Positions 6,877 through 12,082 of a DNA stretch of 12,272 nt are shown here, in pieces. The translations under genes were made by a program, and so were the position numbers. The stretch comes from Bacillota bacterium (lineage in GTDB: Bacteria; Bacillota; Bacilli; Bacillales; Cytobacillaceae). The notes under the pieces were generated by a model. That model was not told the origin of the DNA, did not search any database, and saw only the letters and a program-made list of their open reading frames with translations. Every line of letters begins with the position of its first letter. The first letter of the stretch is position 1. The DNA is taken from assembly GCA_023389895.1 (NCBI GenBank), contig JAEWDX010000063.1, positions 1 through 12,272 of the forward strand. Direction: 5' to 3'.

Positions 6877-6893
6877 TTACTTTATGTAAGTAA
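6877..6893. promoter_or_regulatory. Operator for the DUF24 regulator: TTACTT-N5-AAGTAA
   Basis: TTACTT (6877-6882) and AAGTAA (6888-6893) are perfect arms around five bases. The site covers the start point and touches the -10 of the catD promoter, so binding should block transcription. An 11-bp direct copy of one side (GTAAGTAATTA, 6886-6896) recurs at 6922-6932, just beyond the -35. The arms resemble TTAC/GTAA-type sites of YodB and CatR repressors. Assignment to the adjacent regulator is inference. Confidence 0.7.
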
Positions 6894-6921
6894 TTATATT
6901 TTTATAATTTAATAATGTCAA
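6893..6921 (-). promoter_or_regulatory. Consensus sigma-A promoter of the catD operon
   Basis: On the minus strand, TTGACA (6921-6916) and TATAAT (6898-6893) are separated by exactly 17 bp, a perfect housekeeping promoter. The expected start is near 6886, inside the operator. Such a strong promoter needs tight repression, in line with an induced stress operon. Confidence 0.88.
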
Positions 6922-6993
6922 GTAAGTAATTAAAAAAAAGTAATTTAATTATTAATCATTATGGTTATAATAGAAGTAAGAGGAGTGATTACA

Positions 6994-7308
6994 TTGGAAA
7001 AATCTCTAATTTGCCCAAGATTTGAAAAAGCAATGAGTATATTAAGTCAAAGGTGGACAGGATTAGTCATATTCCAACTGCTAAACGGACCACAGCGCTT
7101 CTGCAATATTGAAGCTTCTATTGGTGTGAGCGGAAGAGTTCTTTCAGAAAGATTAAAAGACTTGGAGAATGAAGGAATTGTGAAACGAGAAGTATTTCCG
7201 GAAACCCCAGTTCGCATCGAATATTCTTTGACTGAGAAAGGCTTAGCATTAGAACCACTTATGAAGGAAATTGAAAAATGGTCACAAAATTGGATAGAGA
7301 AACAATAA
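6994..7308 (+). CDS. DUF24/HxlR-family redox-sensing repressor (CatR/YodB-like)
   Basis: The protein has 104 residues from TTG 6994, chosen because AGGAG (6981-6985) sits eight bases upstream. The longer frame from ATG 6961 overlaps a likely -10 (TATAAT, 6966-6971). It begins MEKSLICPRFEKAM, followed by the winged helix: RWTGLVIFQLL (20-30), GPQRFCNIEASI (32-43), and SGRVLSERLKDLENEGIV before the wing FPETPVRIEYSLTEKG. Cys7 aligns with the sensing cysteine of B. subtilis CatR (Cys7) and YodB (Cys6), which form disulfides or adducts with quinones and diamide. A second cysteine, Cys37, is present, and the C-terminal cysteines of YodB are absent, so CatR is the closer model. It is divergent from catD-catE-reductase, with an inverted-repeat operator between them. 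The family call is firm; repression of the divergent operon is inferred. Confidence 0.88.
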   Translation: MEKSLICPRFEKAMSILSQRWTGLVIFQLLNGPQRFCNIEASIGVSGRVLSERLKDLENEGIVKREVFPETPVRIEYSLTEKGLALEPLMKEIEKWSQNWIEKQ

Positions 7309-7349
7309 TGACAAATTAACTATATACACTTGTATTTGGAGGATTTAAT

Positions 7350-7550
7350 ATGGTAATTCAAGCAAACATGTCTCCCTTAGCAATTTTAGAAACCTGGGAG
7401 CAAACTAGAACATTATTCGAAAAATATGATGTTCCAATCACAGAGATTTTATTACAGGATTCTATTCAAACACATACACTCTCTAAGTTGCTTATAGAGT
7501 TAAATGCATTAATCGGAAGCTCAAGCAGTACATGTGTTGAAGGTGGCTGA
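7350..7550 (+). CDS. Small conserved-looking protein, DUF1858-like without the redox cysteines
   Basis: This 66-residue protein starts at ATG 7350 after GGAGG (7338-7342), seven bases away, and 41 bp after the DUF24 repressor, so it is probably cotranscribed. I do not recognise it with certainty. The order of features (SPLAILETWEQTRTLFEKYDV at 8-28 and LSKLLIELNALIG at 44-56) resembles the small helical DUF1858 domain, which ends in LLxELN. The usual CxxC after the FxKYG position is replaced by a cysteine-free stretch, and a single Cys62 is left in the tail STCVEGG. It has no membrane segment or signal peptide and is likely cytosolic. Its place behind a thiol-based quinone sensor suggests a stress-related accessory role, which is only inference. 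It is followed by a bidirectional terminator. Confidence 0.7.
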   Translation: MVIQANMSPLAILETWEQTRTLFEKYDVPITEILLQDSIQTHTLSKLLIELNALIGSSSSTCVEGG

Positions 7551-7590
7551 AGGCTACCAACTAAGGAGTAGGTTTACTTCTAGTATGAAA

Positions 7591-7622
7591 AAAATCCGAG
7601 TCAATAAAAGGACTCGGATTTT
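7591..7622. terminator. Bidirectional terminator between convergent operons
   Basis: A perfect 12-bp stem, AAAATCCGAGTC (7591-7602) with GACTCGGATTTT (7611-7622), surrounds an 8-base loop. On the minus strand it is followed by a run of Ts (complement of the A tract at 7588-7594); on the plus strand the arm itself supplies four Ts. It closes both the small gene ending at 7550 and the DUF4097 gene ending at 7627. Confidence 0.9.
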
Positions 7623-7626
7623 AAGA

Positions 7627-8589
7627 TTAAAACTTGATGTCGATATCTCCATCTTTCGCTGTAATCTCTAGTTTATGCTTCGTGCTGTTGTTTTGAACAG
7701 CCTTATTTCCAAATTCGTTATCATTGATCGTAATGTCGCCAAATTGATTGCGGATGTCATAGCTTAGCTCGCTTTCCTTATTCAAAAGCTCAATATCTAC
7801 ATCTCCAAAGCTAGAATCGATGATTGAATGCCCTAATAGCAAACCATCTATCTCGAGATCACCGTCTATACTTTTAATGTTCAATCCTTGACTAGTTAGA
7901 TGTTCAAACTCTGTATTACCAAAATCATTATTTAACACAACTGAATCTACTTCAATCATTTTGAATATTCCATCACCATCTGTCATTTCGATATCTAAAT
8001 TTTTTGCCTTCATATTATTTCCTGTAATATCACCGAATTGATTAATCATCTTCAGTTCATTTGCCTGAATATCCGTCATTGAAAGATCCCCGTCTGTCAT
8101 ATGGATCATTAATTTTTCACTAATAATGTCCTCTATATAAGTGTCGCCAAAATTATTAACTACGTTAATATCTGAAAAACTTTCACCCTTTGGAACATAA
8201 ATTTCTACTTTTGTTTGCAAAGAATTAACAAAACCGAAATCAAGACTAAAAATTTGACGCTTCTTTTGCTTTTTACCTTCAATAATGAGTTTGTTGTTAT
8301 CTACTTTATAAGTAATTTCTTGATCTTTATGGCGATCAATTTTTAATTTATACTCATTTGCTGGAATGATTTCGAGATCTGCATCGAGTAAATTAACGTC
8401 AATACTAGTAAAAGCTGATAATGGTATCGTTTCAGTTTTTCTATCTTCTGAGCTCCAAACGTGAAAGCCATCTCCCACATTTGTAATCATTAATTTTGCT
8501 CCTAATGAATAACCGATAACAGCAAGAATGATGCCAATCACGATCATACCGCTAGCAATAATTGTAATATTTTTAGTCATCTTTTTCAT
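7627..8589 (-). CDS. DUF4097 beta-repeat surface protein
   Basis: This 320-residue protein has a short basic N-terminus, one membrane anchor (about 8-30) and a long extracellular beta-rich region typical of DUF4097. The repeat is unusually regular. Turns FGD147, DGD166, FGD185, DGD204, FGN223, DGD242 and FGD261 are each exactly 19 residues apart and alternate F/D in the first position; looser copies occur at 283 and 313. That fits a right-handed solenoid with two alternating rungs. ATG 8589 follows the HAAS gene stop directly, and its ribosome binding site (GGAGGGGAT) lies inside that gene, so translation is coupled. DUF4097 proteins are usually encoded with HAAS-domain and PadR genes, as here, and act somewhere in envelope stress; the exact function is unknown. 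Confidence 0.88.
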   Translation of the reverse strand: MKKMTKNITIIASGMIVIGIILAVIGYSLGAKLMITNVGDGFHVWSSEDRKTETIPLSAFTSIDVNLLDADLEIIPANEYKLKIDRHKDQEITYKVDNNKLIIEGKKQKKRQIFSLDFGFVNSLQTKVEIYVPKGESFSDINVVNNFGDTYIEDIISEKLMIHMTDGDLSMTDIQANELKMINQFGDITGNNMKAKNLDIEMTDGDGIFKMIEVDSVVLNNDFGNTEFEHLTSQGLNIKSIDGDLEIDGLLLGHSIIDSSFGDVDIELLNKESELSYDIRNQFGDITINDNEFGNKAVQNNSTKHKLEITAKDGDIDIKF

Positions 8590-9189
8590 TTATATCCCCT
8601 CCTTTTGCTTACGTGCCATTTTTACAAATAATTTTTTCAACCATTTGGCTAAAGCCATACTTGTATTTTTCACAATGAACGTAAAAGGAGAAATTAGTAG
8701 AAGCCCAACACCTGAGGCTACTAATCCACCGCCAATAAAGAAGAACGCAGTCTGCCAATGTTGAAAGATAACAGCAAAACCTGCAATGACACTTGCGACC
8801 CCCGATATGATTAAGGCAATAACTAATGAGAAAAAAGTAAGAAAGAATGCTCCACACATTAGAACTAAGGCAAATACCATGCAAAAAACAAAAATGATCA
8901 ATGGCAATGCGATTGGCGACGCAAGAATCGCAAGTAGAATAAACCAAATAGCTGAGATATTTTTCTTCGTTGACTCAGGATGCTCATCTAATTCTTTCAC
9001 AGCATAATCTGCTAAAATTTGCGTTGCAACATGACTAGGCGAACCTAATTTCCTGATCACCTTATCGACATTCTCTTCTCCTGCTTCATCGAAATATTCG
9101 TGATAATACTCTAATGCAGCTTCTACCTCATCCATAGGTAATCTTTTCAATCTATTCCGCAGCTCTTTTAAATAGATCTCCTTATTCAT
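8590..9189 (-). CDS. HAAS-domain (DUF1700) membrane protein
   Basis: The protein has 199 residues. The N-terminal soluble part (1-70) begins MNKEIYLKELRNRLKRLP and contains EYYHEYFDEAGEE and LGSPSHVATQIL (48-59), the hallmarks of the HAAS signalling-associated domain. Four hydrophobic segments follow at about 79-102, 104-128, 130-143 and 148-172, then a basic tail (AKWLKKLFVKMARKQK). The cytosolic HAAS domain is thought to link PadR-type regulators to membrane outputs. The start overlaps the end of the PadR gene by 8 bp and the stop abuts the DUF4097 ATG, so the three are translated in series. A sensor or anti-regulator role is inference from this context; no enzymatic motif is visible. Confidence 0.88.
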   Translation of the reverse strand: MNKEIYLKELRNRLKRLPMDEVEAALEYYHEYFDEAGEENVDKVIRKLGSPSHVATQILADYAVKELDEHPESTKKNISAIWFILLAILASPIALPLIIFVFCMVFALVLMCGAFFLTFFSLVIALIISGVASVIAGFAVIFQHWQTAFFFIGGGLVASGVGLLLISPFTFIVKNTSMALAKWLKKLFVKMARKQKEGI

Positions 9190-9502
9190 TTTTCAAACCT
9201 CCTAACAAGACTGTATCAATTTTTTGTTTATATTCCGTCCATTCGACAAGGAGATCTTCATATTTTCCCATTCCGCTATTCGTAATCCGATAATATCTCC
9301 GATTTCGCCCTTGAAATGGCTGATCATATGTGGACAAATACTCTGCTTTTTGTAATCTTCGCAGCACAGGATAAAGTGTCGATTCCGATATATCCATAAC
9401 CTCTTGCACTTGCTGAGTAAGAGAATATCCATAGGCATCCTCCTTCGCTACTATCGCAAGTACACAAGCATCAAGAAGTGCTGACCCTAGTTGAAATGAC
9501 AT
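9182..9502 (-). CDS. PadR-family transcriptional repressor
   Basis: The protein has 106 residues from ATG 9502, chosen because GGAGGTG (9514-9508) lies five bases upstream. The longer frame from 9547 would start inside the promoter-proximal operator. The PadR winged helix is clear: LLDACVLAIVAKEDAYGYSL (9-28), SESTLYPVLRRLQKAEYL (39-56) as recognition helix, and the wing GRNRRYYRITNSG (65-77), ending in a short dimerisation helix. This is the small PadR subfamily (PadR-s2 type). It overlaps the HAAS gene by 8 bp and heads the operon. Two 21-bp inverted repeats cover its own promoter, so it very probably represses itself and the two downstream genes. The inducer is not indicated by the sequence. 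Confidence 0.92.
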   Translation of the reverse strand: MSFQLGSALLDACVLAIVAKEDAYGYSLTQQVQEVMDISESTLYPVLRRLQKAEYLSTYDQPFQGRNRRYYRITNSGMGKYEDLLVEWTEYKQKIDTVLLGGLKNE

Positions 9503-9536
9503 TACTACACCTCCAGCCCATATTTGTATATCTCCC

Positions 9537-9557
9537 ATATTATACACCGTATAATAT
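9537..9557. promoter_or_regulatory. PadR operator 1 (downstream of the start point)
   Basis: ATATTATAC (9537-9545) and GTATAATAT (9549-9557) form a perfect 9-bp inverted repeat with spacer ACC. It lies about 7-27 bases downstream of the predicted transcription start, where a bound repressor would block elongation or clearance. It matches operator 2 except for one arm base and the spacer. Confidence 0.8.
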
Positions 9558-9568
9558 TGTGGCTAAAA

Positions 9569-9589
9569 ATATTATATGTCGTATAATAT
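9569..9589. promoter_or_regulatory. PadR operator 2 (over the -10 and spacer)
   Basis: ATATTATAT (9569-9577) and GTATAATAT (9581-9589) form an inverted repeat with spacer GTC and one mismatched inner pair. It covers the -10 hexamer of the padR promoter. Centre-to-centre distance to operator 1 is 32 bp, about three helical turns, so two dimers would sit on the same DNA face. Confidence 0.8.
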
Positions 9590-9599
9590 TGGATGTCAA
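9571..9599 (-). promoter_or_regulatory. Consensus sigma-A promoter of the padR operon
   Basis: On the minus strand, TTGACA (9599-9594) and TATAAT (9576-9571) are 17 bp apart, a perfect match to the housekeeping consensus. The start would be near 9564, giving a leader of about 60 bases before the padR ATG. Confidence 0.88.
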
Positions 9600-9737
9600 C
9601 ATACATTTGAAATACTGGATTACAATTCAACGAAAGCCCGATTGTCTTCCTTCACCCCCCTATTTTTCTGTAAATTCTGTTAAAATAAAAAGAGGAATAA
9701 TTTGCGGCTTATAACAATGATTAAGGAGCTCATAAAC

Positions 9738-9884
9738 ATGAAAGCAGTTATTTTTGATTTTGACGGAACATTGGCAAATACATTGCCAATCTGCTATTTT
9801 GCTTTTCAAAGTGTTTTTAAAGACTTTGATAATAAGGACCTTTCAGCTGATGAAAATTTGTATATATTTACCGCTAAATTATAA
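9738..9884 (+). pseudogene. Truncated HAD-family hydrolase
   Basis: ATG 9738 follows AAGGAG (9723-9728) nine bases upstream and begins MKAVIFDFDGTLANT, the HAD motif I with nucleophile Asp7 and acid Asp9. The following residues to about 37 (FAFQSVFKDFDN...LSADE) look like a normal HAD cap start. The frame then runs through about ten unrelated residues to TAA at 9882-9884. Only 48 residues remain of a family usually 210-230 long; motifs II-IV are missing and do not appear downstream, so the 3' part was probably deleted. Start signals are intact, so a short peptide could still be made. Confidence 0.7.
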
Positions 9885-9920
9885 AATATGGTAAAATCAA
9901 AAATGTTTGGGGTGATTAAT

Positions 9921-10103
9921 TTGAACCTATTAAAATTAACTAAAAGACAATCTTTTTTTGTAATATGCCTTATCCTAGTTCTACTTCCGTTATTAGGTTT
10001 CATAGTTACTCTTTACACTAATACGACAATATTTATTCCAATAATCGCAATTATTATAGCTTTCTTGGGAAGCTTAATCGCTAAAAAAACGATAAAAAAA
10101 TAA
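9921..10103 (+). CDS. Small two-helix membrane protein, unknown function
   Basis: The protein has 60 residues from TTG 9921, preferred because GGGGTGA (9909-9915) lies five bases upstream. The frame can be extended to ATG 9888, which lacks a good site. After a basic start (NLLKLTKRQ) come two hydrophobic helices, about 11-30 and 35-52, joined by a short loop TLYTNTT and followed by a lysine-rich tail (AKKTIKK). This predicts both ends in the cytoplasm. I recognise no family. It begins 36 bp after the broken HAD gene, possibly with its own weak promoter (TTGTAT near 9857 and TATAAA near 9880). It could be a genuine small membrane protein or a remnant exposed by the same deletion. Confidence 0.5.
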   Translation: MNLLKLTKRQSFFVICLILVLLPLLGFIVTLYTNTTIFIPIIAIIIAFLGSLIAKKTIKK

Positions 10104-10182
10104 ACGGTCATTTATATCATTGGTTTTTTCTATTGAGCTGCCTGTTACTTAAAAAATCTTTTATTGAGAGAGGATGTCTAGA

Positions 10183-10629
10183 ATGGTTACTCGTAATGTT
10201 ATTGAAGATGACTATTTAAAAGTGAAAGAAGTTATTAATGATTGGTGGGGAGGTAGACAAATGACACATTTGTTGCCTCGATTATTTTTTGAGCACTTTC
10301 ATTCGACAAGTTTTATAATTGAAGAAGAAAACAAGAATTTAATGGCTTTTCTTATTGGATTTGTCTCTCAAACGCATCCAAATGAAGCTTATATACATTT
10401 TATTGGCGTTAATCCTGAATACAGAAATAAAGGATTAGCAAGAGAACTATATAATTTATTTTTCACAAAAGCTCGTAATCTAGGTTGCGATACAGTAAAA
10501 TGTATAACTTCTCCAGTTAACGAAGGTTCTGTTTCATATCATAAGTCAATGGGCTTTTCTGTAACGTTAGGAACGGATTATGAAGGTGAAGGGCAAGACC
10601 GGATTTTATTTTCTAAATACATTGGTTAA
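10183..10629 (+). CDS. GNAT-family N-acetyltransferase
   Basis: The protein has 148 residues from ATG 10183. The upstream ATG 10174 directly touches GAGAGAGG (10166-10173), too close for it to serve, while 10183 is nine bases away. The GNAT fold is clear: motif A strand AYIHFIGVNPEYR (69-81) followed by the acetyl-CoA pyrophosphate loop RNKGLA (81-86), and motif B NEGSVSYHKSMGF (113-125) containing the Tyr119 often used as general acid. Such enzymes acetylate small amines, antibiotics or protein amines; the substrate is not predictable from the sequence. It stands alone between a small membrane protein and a convergent cation transporter. Confidence 0.9.
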   Translation: MVTRNVIEDDYLKVKEVINDWWGGRQMTHLLPRLFFEHFHSTSFIIEEENKNLMAFLIGFVSQTHPNEAYIHFIGVNPEYRNKGLARELYNLFFTKARNLGCDTVKCITSPVNEGSVSYHKSMGFSVTLGTDYEGEGQDRILFSKYIG

Positions 10630-10932
10630 CATTTATCGTTTTTAACAAGGACAACTCTCACTTATTCATAAATAACTTCATCTTGCAGTACCAGCCTTGC
10701 TCTCAATGCATTTAAGAGTTTGTGTTTTTAAAGGTACTACTTTTTCGAAATAAACAAATAGAACCCTGTCGTTGCTTGACAGGGTAGTTAATCCTTTAAC
10801 ATCAGGAAGTATATGGATTAAAAATATTTATAAGAGCAACCTTTGATGTTGCAGGACTGAGTCCCAGCGACTTTCTTTTGTCTGACACGATTTCCATGCT
10901 ACCATCAATCAATGCTTACCCTTTACCACCAT
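10630..10932. other. Convergent intergenic region with several small hairpins
   Basis: About 300 bp separate the stops of the acetyltransferase and the cation transporter. I see no coding frame beyond shadows of the transporter. It holds the hairpin at 10763-10785 plus two small dyads, GCAAC/GTTGC (10836-10840 with 10848-10852) and GGAC-TGA-GTCC (10854-10864). It probably serves only as a 3' region for both genes. Confidence 0.5.
10763..10785. terminator. Hairpin between convergent genes, probable terminator
   Basis: ACCCTGTC (10763-10770) pairs perfectly with GACAGGGT (10778-10785) around a 7-base loop. On the minus strand it is followed by T-rich TCTATTTGTTT, so it best suits the cation transporter transcript; on the plus strand the flank is weak. 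It lies about 150 bp beyond the transporter stop, farther than usual. Confidence 0.5.
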
Positions 10933-11802
10933 CTATCGCCTTAACCTCTCATTCTCAGGCTCGATATGAATTAATACTTGAGCTTTACAATATAATGTCT
11001 GGATTCTACTTTCAATCCGATCACATAGATTATGTGCCGTTTCAATATCTTCATGTGCAGGCACAACTAAATGAAAATCAATATATTCTTCTGGACCCGA
11101 CCGTCTTGTTCGGAAATCATGAAATTCAATATATTCATCTTTAAACAATTCAATGATCTGAACAATCGACTTTTCTTCTTCAACTGACAGTCTTGCATCC
11201 AATAATGGTGGGAACGAAACTTTCATTAACTTGAAGGCCTCTATCATAATAAAAAAAGCTAACCCTATTCCTATAATCGGATCTAAAAAATGCCAACCAG
11301 TTAAATTTACAAGAAATAAACTTATCGCGACTCCTATAGACGTATAAACATCTGTAAATAAATGGACAGCATTCGATTTCATGGCGACTGAATGGGTTGC
11401 ATCCGCTGTTTTTCCTACAATTCTTGCTACAAAAAAGTTAATTGTGGCACCAATGAGCATGACGATAATACCTAATAAAGGAAGTTTAACTGGTGACGGA
11501 TTAATAAGCTTGTGAATACATTCATAAATAATCCAAATACCTGCTACAAAAATTAATATGGTTTCAATTGTGCCTGATATATTTTCTACTTTCCCATGTC
11601 CATACGGGTGTTGTTTATCTGCCGGCCGATTTGAAATTCGAACAGAAAAAAAAGCGATTGATGAAGCCATTAAATCTAAAAGCGAATGGATTGCTTCCGA
11701 AAGAATTGCAACCGACCCCGTAAAAAACCCAACAATTATTTTCAGAATAACGACAAATGAGTTACTCATGACAGACAGGAAAGCTATTCTAGGAGAATTC
11801 AC
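10933..11802 (-). CDS. Cation diffusion facilitator, zinc-type metal exporter
   Basis: The protein has 289 residues from GTG 11802, chosen because GGAGGTG (11815-11809) lies six bases upstream. The longer frame from TTG 11817 would start inside that site. Six membrane helices fill residues 1 to about 195, and a cytoplasmic metal-binding domain follows. The transport site is given by HSLLD in helix 2 (His39, Asp43) and HLFTD in helix 5 (His147, Asp151). This HD-HD set is the arrangement of Zn/Cd/Co exporters rather than Mn types. The conserved loop HPYGHGK (65-71) is present. The C-terminal domain carries further histidines (EFHDFR, DFHLVV, VLIHIEP), likely regulatory zinc sites. Export is driven by proton exchange in this family. 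The gene is monocistronic and convergent with the acetyltransferase. Metal choice is inferred from the motif only. Confidence 0.9.
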   Translation of the reverse strand: MNSPRIAFLSVMSNSFVVILKIIVGFFTGSVAILSEAIHSLLDLMASSIAFFSVRISNRPADKQHPYGHGKVENISGTIETILIFVAGIWIIYECIHKLINPSPVKLPLLGIIVMLIGATINFFVARIVGKTADATHSVAMKSNAVHLFTDVYTSIGVAISLFLVNLTGWHFLDPIIGIGLAFFIMIEAFKLMKVSFPPLLDARLSVEEEKSIVQIIELFKDEYIEFHDFRTRRSGPEEYIDFHLVVPAHEDIETAHNLCDRIESRIQTLYCKAQVLIHIEPENERLRR

Positions 11803-11862
11803 GGAATTCACCTCCAATAAGTTTATTATTAGAGTAACAAATCAATCTTATGTGGGTCTATA

Positions 11863-11913
11863 GCAACGTTTTTTCCTATTACTTAATAAATAAGGAAGGA
11901 GAAAAAAAGTTGC
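11863..11913. repeat. Imperfect long hairpin upstream of the cation transporter
   Basis: GCAACGTTTTTTCCT (11863-11877) pairs at 12 of 15 positions with 11899-11913 (ending AAAAAGTTGC) across a 21-base loop. It lies about 60-110 bp upstream of the transporter start. It might be a leader structure or a terminator remnant; the A/T runs make chance pairing possible. Nothing else is recognised between 11803 and 11990. Confidence 0.3.
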
Positions 11914-11990
11914 ATTAAGTAAAATTTTTCTATATTTTTAAATCGATCGAAGAAGCAATTATCATTCCAGCTCTTTATAAACACGAAAGA

Positions 11991-12017
11991 GTGAAACCTA
12001 CAAAATATAGGCTTCAC
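11991..12017 (-). terminator. Probable terminator of the Met/Gly-rich protein gene
   Basis: On the minus strand GTGAAGCCTA (12017-12008) pairs with TAGGTTTCAC (12000-11991) over 10 bp with one G-U pair and a 7-base loop. It is followed by TCTTTCGTGTTT, a broken T tract. It lies about 65 bp after the stop codon at 12083, fitting the end of that transcript. Confidence 0.6.
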
Positions 12018-12082
12018 CCCTCTCCCCCAATTATTCGTCCTGCTACACTAATTAAAATATCATTATTGACCGGAGCTTTTAA

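Noticed and set aside
6961..6993. Longer N-terminus of the DUF24 repressor starting at ATG 6961
   Set aside because: No ribosome binding site precedes it, a TATAAT overlaps it, and AGGAG plus TTG 6994 gives the N-terminus and Cys7 position typical of the family.
8609..8947. Second minus-strand frame inside the HAAS gene
   Set aside because: It is a shifted frame of a gene with clear HAAS and membrane segments and has no ribosome binding site.
10763..10785. Second mer-type operator, because CCCTGT...ACAGGG resembles the dyad in the merR promoter
   Set aside because: The arms share only the CCCTGT/ACAGGG core, the spacing differs by one base, and there is no -35/-10 pair with a stretched spacer around it. 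It reads better as a hairpin between convergent genes.
10830..10870. T-box or riboswitch-like leader suggested by stacked small dyads
   Set aside because: The dyads are short, no T-box or known riboswitch core sequence is present, and the region is at the 3' end of both flanking genes.
10878..11144. Plus-strand open frame of 88 codons at the end of the cation transporter
   Set aside because: It lies almost wholly inside the well-supported transporter gene on the other strand, has no ribosome binding site and no recognisable domain.
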